The position numbers and the translations under genes were made by a program. A stretch of DNA of 64,000 nucleotides from Hymenobacter sp. UV11 (GTDB lineage Bacteria; Bacteroidota; Bacteroidia; Cytophagales; Hymenobacteraceae), in assembly GCF_004684095.1 (NCBI RefSeq), contig NZ_SRII01000002.1, positions 310,692 through 374,691 on the forward strand, read 5' to 3'. A model generated the notes under the pieces. It was not told the origin of the DNA and ran no database searches. It was given only the letters and a program-made list of their open reading frames with translations. Shown piece by piece: positions 7,342 to 15,537 of this stretch (its first letter is position 1; each line of letters begins with the position of its first letter).

Positions 7342-9198
7342 TTATTTCTCGCCGTACTTCCGGGCCTGCTGGCGGTAGAATTCCTGTAACACAAAGAAGG
7401 CCTTTTTCTTCTGACCCGTGTTGGAAATCAAGCCTTTGCGGTTGAAGCCGTTCTGGTACACCGGGTGCTGGCGGCGGGTGGCGCGGAAGTCGGTGAGTAT
7501 CCAGGGCGTCATGCCGCGCAGGCCAGGGATGCCGCTCAGCATCTTAAACTGGTTTTGGTAGAGGGCGGCTTGGTATTCCTCCGTCCAGCGGGTGTGGGCG
7601 TCGCCGTGGTAGCCGCCCAGCGCGCTACCCCCCATCTCGCTGATAACGACGGGCTTGTTGTACTTGATGTCGAAGCGGTACGTCGCCACCTCATCGAGCG
7701 AGCCCATGTACCAGCCGGCGTACTCGTTGAAGCTGGTCAGGTCCAGGTATTCGCCTAGCGGGTCGTCTACGTGGATGCTGGTGCCCTCGCGGTGCAGCTC
7801 AAGAGCGGCGGCGACGAGGCGGGTATCGTCCAGGGCGCGTGCTTTCTTCACCAAGCTGGTCATGAATTTCAGACGCGGCGCGCTCAGCGGCGTCTCGTTG
7901 CCCACCGACCAGATGATGATGCTGGCGCGGTTTTTCCCCATCGAGATGAGGTCCGATAGCTGGGTTTCGGCATTTTGGTAGGTGGCGGGGTTTTCCCAGG
8001 CAATGGTCCAGTACACCGGCACTTCGGCCCACACGAGCAGGCCCATCTCGTCGGCCAGGCGCAGCATTAGCTCGTTGTGGGGGTAGTGGGCCAGGCGCAC
8101 GTAGTTGCAGCCCAGCTCTTTGGCCCAGGTAAGCAGCATGCGCAGGTCGCCCTCGCCCCTCGCCCGGCCGGGTATCAGCGGGTTTTCATCGTGAATGGAA
8201 ATGCCGCGCAAAAACGTCGATTTACCGTTCAGCAAAATGTCCTGGCCCCGCGTCTGAATAGTGCGAAAGCCGATTTTGTCCTGCACCTCGTCGCCGCCAC
8301 TGCTCAGGCTGACGGCGTAGCGATGAGGGCTTTGCGGCGACCACAGTTGCAGCTTCTTGGCTGAAAACCGGAAGGTGGCGCGGCCGGCAGTATCGGTTTT
8401 TACCGTCTGCCGGATGCCGGCTTCGGCAATATTCAGCGTCACGGTTTGGCCGGCCCTACCCCCCCCGCTCAGTTGCACGTAGCCGGCCAGCGTGGTCGGC
8501 GCGTCCTTGGCCAGCTGCACCTCGTAGTCTTTGATGAACGTGCCGGGCGTTTCGGCCACGTACACGTCGCGGGTGAGGCCGCCGTAGTTCCACCAGTCGG
8601 TGTTGATGGTGGGCACGGCGTCGGCGTGGCGGGTGTTGTCGGCCTTCACCACTACAAAGTTGTCGCCGCTGGCGCTCAGCCGGTCGGTTATCTCATACTG
8701 AATGGGCGTGAAGCCGCCGCGGTGCATGCCCAGCTTTTTGCCGTTGAGGTACACGTGCGCCTCGTAGTTCACGGCCCCAAAATACAGGAAATACCGCTTG
8801 CCCGGCTGGGGCTTCAGCGTAAAACTCTTCTTATACCAGATGGTGCCTTCATAATACAAAAGCTTAGCGTCCTGCGAGTTCCAGTCGCCTGGCACCTGCA
8901 GCGTGGCCGACTTATCGAAGTCGTACTCAATCAATTCCGTTTCCTGCGCACTGCTGGGCTTCTGATTGTCGTAGTAGCCGCCCTTGCCGGTTTTCGACTG
9001 GTCGAAGGCCTCGCGGCGGTAGTCGTAGAAGCCGTTTTCGTAAGGGTCGATGATGTAGTTCCAGCTGCCGTTGAGGCTGAGCACGCGGCGCGCGGCGGCG
9101 TTTTGAATCAGCCCCGATTGGGCGTAGGCAGGGCCGGCCAGCAGGCCAAAAGCGAGTAGCAACGCCGCGAGCAGGCGGGCCGGGAGGGGTAGGGGCAT
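7342..9198 (-). CDS. exported glycoside hydrolase family 2, beta-glucuronidase-like
   Basis: GH2 enzyme of 618 residues with a signal peptide (MPLPLPARLLAALLLAFG...AYAQ). In order it has a jelly-roll sugar-binding domain (about 35-220), an immunoglobulin-like domain (about 220-310) and a TIM barrel. The acid/base is E435 in WSVGNETPL and the nucleophile is E521 in VISEMGG. LTSFNEYAGWYMG and the C-terminal GFNRKG (an N-x-K motif, known to contact the uronate carboxylate in beta-glucuronidases) favour beta-glucuronidase over beta-galactosidase. It is transcribed with the esterase downstream. A perfect -7 element lies just upstream at 9227-9234. Confidence 0.87.
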   Translation of the reverse strand: MPLPLPARLLAALLLAFGLLAGPAYAQSGLIQNAAARRVLSLNGSWNYIIDPYENGFYDYRREAFDQSKTGKGGYYDNQKPSSAQETELIEYDFDKSATLQVPGDWNSQDAKLLYYEGTIWYKKSFTLKPQPGKRYFLYFGAVNYEAHVYLNGKKLGMHRGGFTPIQYEITDRLSASGDNFVVVKADNTRHADAVPTINTDWWNYGGLTRDVYVAETPGTFIKDYEVQLAKDAPTTLAGYVQLSGGGRAGQTVTLNIAEAGIRQTVKTDTAGRATFRFSAKKLQLWSPQSPHRYAVSLSSGGDEVQDKIGFRTIQTRGQDILLNGKSTFLRGISIHDENPLIPGRARGEGDLRMLLTWAKELGCNYVRLAHYPHNELMLRLADEMGLLVWAEVPVYWTIAWENPATYQNAETQLSDLISMGKNRASIIIWSVGNETPLSAPRLKFMTSLVKKARALDDTRLVAAALELHREGTSIHVDDPLGEYLDLTSFNEYAGWYMGSLDEVATYRFDIKYNKPVVISEMGGSALGGYHGDAHTRWTEEYQAALYQNQFKMLSGIPGLRGMTPWILTDFRATRRQHPVYQNGFNRKGLISNTGQKKKAFFVLQEFYRQQARKYGEK

Positions 9199-9226
9199 GA
9201 GCAGGTGGGAAAAGGATGAGCTGGGG

Positions 9227-9234
9227 CAAACGTA
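9227..9234 (-). promoter_or_regulatory. -7 element (TACGTTTG) for the GH2-esterase operon
   Basis: On the minus strand the bases read TACGTTTG, an exact TAnnTTTG, about 28 bases before the GH2 ATG. This places the transcription start near 9221. Confidence 0.6.
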
Positions 9235-9347
9235 CTCGCCAGCCGGGAAGCAGCAAGATTTCGGCGGAATTTCTGAATCTTTCAGCCGACAAATTAGCTT
9301 GTGAAGTGTTATTTGCCCGGCCCCCCGCTTGGAGTGCCCCGTTGCCT

Positions 9348-10085
9348 ATGCCCAGCCAGTCTGCCCAACTTGTTGCCCCACCGTCCGTCCGCGTGGCGCC
9401 CGCGCCGCTGGCCGGCAAGGGGGTAGTGGCCGCGGCGCTCATTATGCTGAGCTGGGGCGGGCTGCTGGCTTTACTGCTGGCGGGCTACCAGCCCGACTGG
9501 CGCTCGCCGGCGCCTTACCTGCTGGCGCTGCTCCAAACGCACTTATACACAGGGCTTTTCATCACGGCGCACGATGCCATGCACGGCGTGGTGAGCCCCA
9601 ATAAGCGCCTGAATAACGCCATCGGCACAGTATGCGCGCTGCTGTTTGCCTACAACTGGTTTCCGCGGCAGCTGCCCAAGCACCACGACCACCACCGCCA
9701 CGTGGGCACTCAGGACGACCCCGATTTTCACCCCACCGACTACCCCGGCTTCTTGCCCTGGCTGCTGCGCTTTGCCTGGAACTACGTGACCTGGTGGCAG
9801 GTGCTGGCGATGGCGGCGACGTATAATGTGCTCAAAATCTGGTTTCCGCAGGCCAATGTCATCGCCTTCTGGATGGTGCCGGCGGTGCTGGCCACGCTGC
9901 AATTATTCTTCTTCGGTACCTACCTGCCGCACCGCGGCGAGCACGAAGAAGATAATAAGCACAAGTCGCGCAGCCAGCTGCGGCACCACGTCTGGGCCTT
10001 CGTGAGCTGCTACTTTTTCGGCTACCACTACGAGCACCACGACCAGCCCTACCTGCCCTGGTGGCGCCTCTGGCGCACCAAGTAG
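9348..10085 (+). CDS. crtW: beta-carotene ketolase, CrtW type (membrane di-iron desaturase family)
   Basis: Adds 4-keto groups to beta-ionone rings. It belongs to the fatty-acid-desaturase-like membrane di-iron family with the three histidine boxes: H75-DAM-H79, the cluster HHDHHRH at 112-118, and H227-YEHH-231. Flanking sequence is CrtW-like (GLFITAHDAMHGVV, GTQDDPDFHP, a C-terminal PYLPWWRLWR). About four membrane segments are visible. The start is the ATG at 9348 (MPSQSAQLV); the open frame runs further upstream but that part overlaps the divergent GH2 promoter region. It is separated from crtI/crtB by 4.5 kb. No cyclase or hydroxylase gene is in the window. Confidence 0.85.
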   Translation: MPSQSAQLVAPPSVRVAPAPLAGKGVVAAALIMLSWGGLLALLLAGYQPDWRSPAPYLLALLQTHLYTGLFITAHDAMHGVVSPNKRLNNAIGTVCALLFAYNWFPRQLPKHHDHHRHVGTQDDPDFHPTDYPGFLPWLLRFAWNYVTWWQVLAMAATYNVLKIWFPQANVIAFWMVPAVLATLQLFFFGTYLPHRGEHEEDNKHKSRSQLRHHVWAFVSCYFFGYHYEHHDQPYLPWWRLWRTK

Positions 10086-10117
10086 CCGCTACCAAGTAGC
10101 GGCTACTTGGTAGCGGC
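10085..10117. terminator. bidirectional hairpin containing both convergent stop codons
   Basis: A perfect 16-bp inverted repeat (GCCGCTACCAAGTAGC / GCTACTTGGTAGCGGC, one-base centre) lies between crtW and rlmF. The crtW TAG ends on its first base, and the rlmF TAG (complement of 10103-10105) is inside the right arm. Confidence 0.8.
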
Positions 10118-11083
10118 CGCCCAGCGCGTAGCGCGCCAGGTTTCCTGCTCCTCTGCAGTCAAAAACGTCCAGGCCACAAAGCGGCTTTTCTTCTGGCCTT
10201 GCGCCATTTCAATGGTGCGTACCTCCACGGCTTCGGCCTGCTTGAGGAAGTACTGGATGCTGAGCAGCGTCGTTTTTTTGGAAACGAGGGTGGTAAACCA
10301 GTAGCAGCTGCGGCCAAATTGCTTGCTTTCGGCCACGAGCCGGCGCACGAATTCTTCTTCGCCGCCGGGGCTCCACAGCTCATTGGCCTGGCCCCCGAAG
10401 TTGCGCACGGGGGTAGTGCGCCGCTGGTGGCCCAGGTTGGCCACTTTGCGCTGGGTGCTGGCCGCCGCCTCGGCCGCCGAGGCGTGGAAGGGCGGGTTGC
10501 AGATAGTGGCGTCGAATACCTCGCCGGGGTTGATGATGTTCGTTAGCACGTGCGCCGGGTCGGGTTGCAGGCGGCAGTCGATGGTGCCGGTCAGCTCGGG
10601 GTTGGCGGCCACGATGTTCTTGGCAGCGCGCAGGGCCACGGCGTCGGTATCGGCCCCCACGAAGCGCCAGCCATACTCGCGGTGCCCAATGATGGGGTAG
10701 ATGCAGTTGGCGCCCACGCCAATATCGAGCAGCCGTACGGTCCTACCCTTCGGAATAACGCCCAGGTTGCTACTGCCTAGTAAATCAGCCAGATAGTGCA
10801 CGTAATCGGCCCGGCCCGGAATGGGCGGGCACAGGTAGTCGGCCGGAATATCCCAGTGCGCTATCCCATAAAAGTGCCGCAGCAACGCCTGGTTGAGCGC
10901 CTTCACGGCGGCCGGGTCGGCAAAGTCGATGGAGGCCTCACCAAACTCATTGTCCCGCACGAAGGCGCCCAGCGCGGGGCTGTTGCGCACGAGCTGGGTG
11001 AAATTGTAGCGGTCGCGGTGGCGGCTGCGCGGGTGCAGCTGGTCTTTGCCGGCGGGCGGGGGGGTAGGGAGTGGTTTTTTCAT
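10103..11083 (-). CDS. rlmF: 23S rRNA (adenine-1618-N6) methyltransferase
   Basis: SAM-dependent N6-adenine methyltransferase modifying 23S rRNA. SAM-binding motif I is LLDIGVGANCIYPIIG, and the catalytic motif is ATICNPPFHAS (NPPF). The family-specific start LHPRSRHRDRYNF and FGGQANELWSPGGEE segments are clear, as is the C-terminal KKSRFVAWTF. Length is about 326 with the ATG at 11083; an in-frame TTG lies four codons earlier. A terminator hairpin of the upstream HMA gene ends only about 20 bases before this start, so rlmF may depend on read-through or on a promoter I cannot see. Confidence 0.92.
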   Translation of the reverse strand: MKKPLPTPPPAGKDQLHPRSRHRDRYNFTQLVRNSPALGAFVRDNEFGEASIDFADPAAVKALNQALLRHFYGIAHWDIPADYLCPPIPGRADYVHYLADLLGSSNLGVIPKGRTVRLLDIGVGANCIYPIIGHREYGWRFVGADTDAVALRAAKNIVAANPELTGTIDCRLQPDPAHVLTNIINPGEVFDATICNPPFHASAAEAAASTQRKVANLGHQRRTTPVRNFGGQANELWSPGGEEEFVRRLVAESKQFGRSCYWFTTLVSKKTTLLSIQYFLKQAEAVEVRTIEMAQGQKKSRFVAWTFLTAEEQETWRATRWAAATK

Positions 11084-11102
11084 AAAAGCAGGCAAAAAAG
11101 CA

Positions 11103-11130
11103 AGCAGGCCGCCTGGGTGGGCGGCCTGCT
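11103..11130 (-). terminator. intrinsic terminator of the TonB receptor-HMA unit
   Basis: An 11-bp perfect stem (AGCAGGCCGCC / GGCGGCCTGCT, 6-base loop) on the minus strand is followed by TGCTTTTTTGC, i.e. a T-run. This is the canonical form of a Rho-independent terminator. Confidence 0.8.
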
Positions 11131-11181
11131 AGGGGTAGCCGTCGGCAGATGAGCCAACGGCAAAAGTCGGTACGAAACGGG

Positions 11182-11550
11182 CTAGTGCGCGGCGGCCGTC
11201 TTTTTGCAGCAGTCAGGTAGGCGGTCGTAGGCGCGGGCGTCGGCGGTGAGCTGGTCGGCGTCGTAGCCGGTTTTCTGCACGGCGGTGCGCAGGGCGTCGG
11301 CGGTGGTTTTGGCGGGGTTGTAGGTCACGGTCAGCACTTTGCTGGGCACGTCGAGGTTGGCGGCCTGCACGCCTTTTTCGTAGGCCAGGCTCTTTTCGAG
11401 GCGCGCCTTGCACATGTCGCACACGGCCGAGGTCTTGAACTGCACCATTTCGGCGCCTTTTTTGGCGGTCGTGGCGGCCACGGGCGCGGTTTGGGCCTGG
11501 GCAGCAGCGGTGCTCAGCAGCGTGAGCAGGGAAAGGGCGAGGGCTTTCAT
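11182..11550 (-). CDS. exported heavy-metal-associated (HMA) domain protein
   Basis: A 122-residue protein with a signal peptide (MKALALSLLTLLSTAAAQAQ) and one ferredoxin-like HMA domain: FKTSAVCDMCKARLEKSLAY carries the metal-binding CxxC, and the fold ends VQKTGYDAD. A CC pair in the C-terminal DRLPDCCKK could add ligands. I took the second Met as start (11550) because the signal peptide begins there. It likely acts as a periplasmic metal (copper or similar) carrier. It lies 84 bases downstream of the TonB-dependent receptor and ends at an intrinsic terminator, so both are probably one unit. Confidence 0.82.
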   Translation of the reverse strand: MKALALSLLTLLSTAAAQAQTAPVAATTAKKGAEMVQFKTSAVCDMCKARLEKSLAYEKGVQAANLDVPSKVLTVTYNPAKTTADALRTAVQKTGYDADQLTADARAYDRLPDCCKKTAAAH

Positions 11551-11634
11551 GGGGATTATAAGGTATAGGGCAAACACAAAAACGTCTGTCATTGCTTTGC
11601 TCGTAATGAGAGACGTTTTACAAGCGATAAAAAT

Positions 11635-13965
11635 TTACTCCAGGCGATACCGGAGGCCGGCGTACGTCAAGCGGCCGTACACCGGGCCCCACACCATGGC
11701 CGCGTCGAAGCCGCTGCTGAAGGGGGTAGCCGCGTTCTGAATGGGGTCGGGCTGGCGGAAATTGGTGAGGTTTTCAACCCCCACGTATATCTCCAAGCGC
11801 TTGAAGGCGCGGGTAACCTGGGCGTTGACCGCGGCGTAGCGCGGGGCATAGTAGAGGCCGGTGGTGCCAGTACCGTGGGCGTGGCCGAGGTTGCTGCCAT
11901 CGGCGGGCAGGTGGGCCAGCGGGCGCGTGCCGTACCACTGCACCGTGAGGTCGGCGCGCCATTTGTCGAAGGCCGAGGCGTAGCCCAGGTTCAGGAAAGC
12001 GCGGTTTTGGGGCGTGAGGGGCTTGGGCAAGAGCTGGCCGTCGTAGGTGCTGCGCACGTCGAGCCACTTGTAGGCGGCCTTCACCTGCAGGCCCTTGAGC
12101 GGCTCGACCAGTACCTCGGCCTGCGCGCTGCGGGCGAAGGAGCGGGCGCCGGGCTCCAGGTTATCCAAGATGATAAACTGCGGGCTGGTGTACATATCGG
12201 CCACCAGCTGGTTTTTGAATACCGTGTCGTAATAATCAAGCACCAGCGTGGCCGGCCGGCCCAGCACCTGGAAATACTGCGTGAGCGAGCCGCCCAGGTT
12301 CCAGGCGGTTTCGGGGCGCAGCTTGGGGCCGATGTAGTACTCGCGGGCACTGGCCAGCATGGCCGCGTTGTCGGCAATGGGGTTGGGCACCCGGAAGCCC
12401 CGGCCCGCCGACACGCGCAGCGCGGTGGCCGGCGCCACGTCGTACTTCAGGTTGAAGCGCGGCGTCAACTGCCAGCCGTAGAGGTTGTGGTAGTCGGTGC
12501 GCAGGCCCAGGGCGGCGGTCAGGTTGTGGGCGTTGTTGTAGGTATACTCGGCAAAGGCGCCGGGCACGCGCTCGGTGCGGCGGCGGTTTTCGCGCGCATC
12601 CACGATGGCGGGCGTGTCGGTGAGGTACGAGCGGCCGTCGCCGAGGTGCTCGCGGTAGTCATCGTACAAAAAGCTGAGACCCGTGCGGTAGGTATGGCGC
12701 GCGTCGCCTATCACGCTCTGAAACAGCAGGGTAGCCTGCCCCGTGTTCTGGTGGCCATCGTACTGCCGCGGCCCGCTGTCCTGCCGAAACGAGTAGGTCG
12801 AGGTGAAATCGTGGCTCGTGCCATTCACCAGCAAGCCCAGGCTCTGGAACGGCCGGCCCGGCCAGGTGTAGGAGGTGCGCGCCTGCGCCGTGTAGCGGTG
12901 GGTGGTCTGGTTGGTGCCGTAGGCGGCGCGGTAGGAATCGGCAATGCCCTCCCGGAAGTTCAGCTGGCCGCCCTGGCGCGTTTCCCGAATGGCCCCTACC
13001 CCCAGCTCGGCCACCAGGCCGGTGCCCGACTTATACTTGAGCTTGTCGTAGGCATTGAGCTGGTTGGCCAGCGGCAGGTCCAGGAAGCCGTCGCCGTTGC
13101 GGTCCACGCGGTTGCCCAGGTAGTCGTTGTGCAGCAGCAGCACGTTGCTCCACTTTTTGTTGAAGCGCTGCGAGGCCACCGCGTTCAGGTCAAATTTGCC
13201 CAGGTCATTTACGTAGGCGTTCAGCAGCAGCTGGTCGGTGAGGTCGGGTTCTTTGAGCTGAATATTGACCTGGCCCGAAATGCCCTCGTAGCCATTCACC
13301 ACCGAGCCCGTGCCCTTAATAATGTCAATGCTGCCAATCCAGGGCCCCGCCAGGTAGCCCAGGCGGTAGGGCGCCGACAGCCCGCGCAGGGCCGGCTGGT
13401 TGTCGATAGTCAGCAGTGAATACGCCCCGTCGAGGCCCAGCAGCTGAATCTGTTTGGCGCCGCTCACGGCGTCGGCGGTGCTCACTTCCACGGCGGCGTT
13501 GGTTTCGAAGCTCTCGGCCAGGTTGCAGCAGGCCGACTTGGTGAGGTCGCGGGCGCTGATGGTTTGCATACTGCCCACCGACTTGCTCGAATAGGCCAGC
13601 GCCCGCGCCGTCACGGCCACGTCGCCGAGCGCTGCCCCGCCGCGCAGGCTGATGCGCAAATAGGGGGTAGGGCCAGCCGGCACGGCCACCGTATCGGCCA
13701 CGTAGCCCAAGGCGCTGACAATAAGCCGCTTGCTGGCCTGCGCCGGAAACGGCAGCGCAAACGTGCCCGCCGCGCCGGTGGTGCCAGTGGGCCCGCCTAC
13801 CCCCCCCGGCAGCAGCCAGCGCACCACCGCGCCGGGCAGCGGCGCACCGTCTGCGCCGTGCACCTCGCCGCGGGCCGCCGCGCCGCTTTGGGCGCGGGCC
13901 AGCAGCGGCAGGCAGCCGAGCACCAGCACGAGCAAACGCGGGCGCAACCCGCTGGCAATAGTCAT
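11635..13965 (-). CDS. TonB-dependent outer-membrane receptor, probably metal-related
   Basis: A 776-residue receptor. It has a signal peptide (MTIASGLRPRLLVLVLGCLPLLARAQ), a carboxypeptidase-regulatory-like domain (about 30-110), and a plug (about 125-240: SVGSMQTISARDL, LLTIDNQPALRGL, VNGYEGISGQVNI). A beta-barrel of about 530 residues ends in an aromatic-containing strand (YGRLTYAGLRYRLE). The plug contains a vicinal cysteine pair (KSACCNLAESF) that I associate with receptors next to HMA proteins in Bacteroidota. With the HMA gene downstream this suggests uptake or sensing of a metal or metallophore; the substrate is inference. A -7 element at 14121-14128 gives a leader of about 150 bases. 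Confidence 0.85.
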   Translation of the reverse strand: MTIASGLRPRLLVLVLGCLPLLARAQSGAAARGEVHGADGAPLPGAVVRWLLPGGVGGPTGTTGAAGTFALPFPAQASKRLIVSALGYVADTVAVPAGPTPYLRISLRGGAALGDVAVTARALAYSSKSVGSMQTISARDLTKSACCNLAESFETNAAVEVSTADAVSGAKQIQLLGLDGAYSLLTIDNQPALRGLSAPYRLGYLAGPWIGSIDIIKGTGSVVNGYEGISGQVNIQLKEPDLTDQLLLNAYVNDLGKFDLNAVASQRFNKKWSNVLLLHNDYLGNRVDRNGDGFLDLPLANQLNAYDKLKYKSGTGLVAELGVGAIRETRQGGQLNFREGIADSYRAAYGTNQTTHRYTAQARTSYTWPGRPFQSLGLLVNGTSHDFTSTYSFRQDSGPRQYDGHQNTGQATLLFQSVIGDARHTYRTGLSFLYDDYREHLGDGRSYLTDTPAIVDARENRRRTERVPGAFAEYTYNNAHNLTAALGLRTDYHNLYGWQLTPRFNLKYDVAPATALRVSAGRGFRVPNPIADNAAMLASAREYYIGPKLRPETAWNLGGSLTQYFQVLGRPATLVLDYYDTVFKNQLVADMYTSPQFIILDNLEPGARSFARSAQAEVLVEPLKGLQVKAAYKWLDVRSTYDGQLLPKPLTPQNRAFLNLGYASAFDKWRADLTVQWYGTRPLAHLPADGSNLGHAHGTGTTGLYYAPRYAAVNAQVTRAFKRLEIYVGVENLTNFRQPDPIQNAATPFSSGFDAAMVWGPVYGRLTYAGLRYRLE

Positions 13966-14120
13966 TTTTTCAGAGAGTGATAAAGCGCGCGCCCCACCTA
14001 CGGCCCGCCAGGGTCGGCTGGACTGCCTCGCCCCTGCAATTGCGGTGCCACCCGCCCCCGCGCCGCCAAGGAGCGCTTAGCAGGGCATGTTCTAAAAGGA
14101 GGCTGCACGTCATAGCACGG

Positions 14121-14128
14121 CAAATATA
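14121..14128 (-). promoter_or_regulatory. -7 element (TATATTTG) for the TonB receptor gene
   Basis: The minus strand reads TATATTTG, an exact TAnnTTTG, about 156 bases before the receptor ATG. The leader between is GC-rich; I looked for a cobalamin riboswitch in it and found no B12 box. Confidence 0.5.
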
Positions 14129-14172
14129 CGGCCGCCTACCTCCACTACTATCAGTAGATTACGCCTTGGAAA

Positions 14173-15489
14173 TCAGTTGCCTGAGTTGGGTAATAGGTTG
14201 CAAGTGAAGGCCGTGCGCCCGCTGGTTCCCGTTTCGAGCCGGAAGGCGAAGCCGTGGGCCCGCAGGATGTCGCGCACCAGCAGCAGGCCAATACCCTGCC
14301 CATCGCGCTTGGTGCTGAAAAACGGCGTAAACAGCCGCTGGCTCACCGCCGGCGTGAGCGGCGCGCCATCGTTCTCCATAACGAGGGTAGGGGGCGCGGC
14401 CGTGGTGCGCACCCACACGTGGCCGCCGCCCGGCCCGATGGCTTCGAGCGCATTCTTGGCCACGTTGAGCAGCGCTTGAGTGAGCTGTTGCGAATCAGCT
14501 TCGACCCAAAGCGGGCCAGGGCCAGCCAGCTCCCAGTGCCACTGCACGCCCTGGGCGGCGCTTTGGGCGGCTAGCAGGTGGCCGAGGTCGCGCAGCAGCT
14601 GGTGCAGGTCGAGGGGGTGCGGGGCGGGCGGCGGCAGGCGCACCAGCCGGGCGTAGCGGGCCACGAAGTCGGCCAGCTGCGTGTTGCGCGTAATGCTCAC
14701 CTCCAGCGCCTGGGTGAAGTCGGGCTGGTCGGTGGCCGCCAGCTGCGGCGCGTAGTGCCGAAAGCTGCCCAGCAGCGAGTTCACCGCCCCGATAGAGTTA
14801 TTGACCTCGTGGGCCATCAGCCGGATAAGCTGTTCGTAGGCCTGCTTTTCCTGGGCCAGAATCTCCTGCGTCAATTCTTCCAATACCACGAAGCGCCGCT
14901 GAAAGCCCCGGTCGAGGAAGTGCGCCGCCGCCGCTCGGTAAGTGTGGCCGGTGGGCAGGCGCAGGGTGCGGGGCTCGCCGGCCGCCAGGTTGGCCAGCAT
15001 CGGGCCCCAGGGTGGGGGTAGGGCCGCCACCGACTGCCCGGCCAATGCAGTGGCCGGCTGGCCCAGCGCCCGCGCCGCCGCCGCATTGGCACTGGTAATA
15101 TTGCCGTCAAAATCGAGCAGCAGCATACCCGCCGGCGAGGCCCCAATGAGGCGTTCCAGCAGCACGCTCTGCTCGTGCTGGCCAATGCGCTCCTGCCGCA
15201 GCGCATCCAGCATTTGGTTATACACCCCAATGAGCCGGTCCAGCTCGGGCTGGCCCACGGGAATAAATTTCAGGTTGAAATCCTGGGCCGCCAGCGCCGC
15301 TGTGCCCGCCTCAATGAGCCGCACCGGCTGCACCAGCCCCCGGTAGAGCCGCCACGTGAGCCCGGCGCTAACGAGGATAGTCACCTCGCAGGCAATGAAT
15401 AAAGCAGGGTTGCTCAGGCGCACCTGCGCCGCCAGCGCCACCAGCACGGCGTAGAGGGGTAGGAGGAAAAGCGCTAAGCGAAGGCGCAT
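14173..15489 (-). CDS. membrane sensor histidine kinase (NtrB-like partner)
   Basis: A 438-residue kinase. Two membrane helices (about 5-23 and 29-48) come with almost no periplasmic loop, followed by a HAMP-like linker and a PAS-like domain (about 110-205; GASPAGMLLLDFDGNITSANAAAA). The phosphorylated His is H227 in LMAHEVNNSIG. The ATPase has the N box NVAKNALEAI and the G2 box GQGIGLLLV. The minimal extracytoplasmic part suggests it senses a membrane or cytoplasmic signal. It is the last gene after the sigma-54 regulator (48-base gap) and the transporter cluster. Confidence 0.88.
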   Translation of the reverse strand: MRLRLALFLLPLYAVLVALAAQVRLSNPALFIACEVTILVSAGLTWRLYRGLVQPVRLIEAGTAALAAQDFNLKFIPVGQPELDRLIGVYNQMLDALRQERIGQHEQSVLLERLIGASPAGMLLLDFDGNITSANAAAARALGQPATALAGQSVAALPPPWGPMLANLAAGEPRTLRLPTGHTYRAAAAHFLDRGFQRRFVVLEELTQEILAQEKQAYEQLIRLMAHEVNNSIGAVNSLLGSFRHYAPQLAATDQPDFTQALEVSITRNTQLADFVARYARLVRLPPPAPHPLDLHQLLRDLGHLLAAQSAAQGVQWHWELAGPGPLWVEADSQQLTQALLNVAKNALEAIGPGGGHVWVRTTAAPPTLVMENDGAPLTPAVSQRLFTPFFSTKRDGQGIGLLLVRDILRAHGFAFRLETGTSGRTAFTCNLLPNSGN

Positions 15490-15537
15490 TTTGTGCGGAA
15501 TAATGTTAGGGGAGGTACCCGATGGAGGGCGACCTGC

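Noticed and set aside
13966..14128. Possible cobalamin riboswitch in the leader of the TonB receptor
   Set aside because: The leader is long and GC-rich, but I found neither a B12 box nor the conserved core segments. The receptor context points to metals rather than cobalamin.
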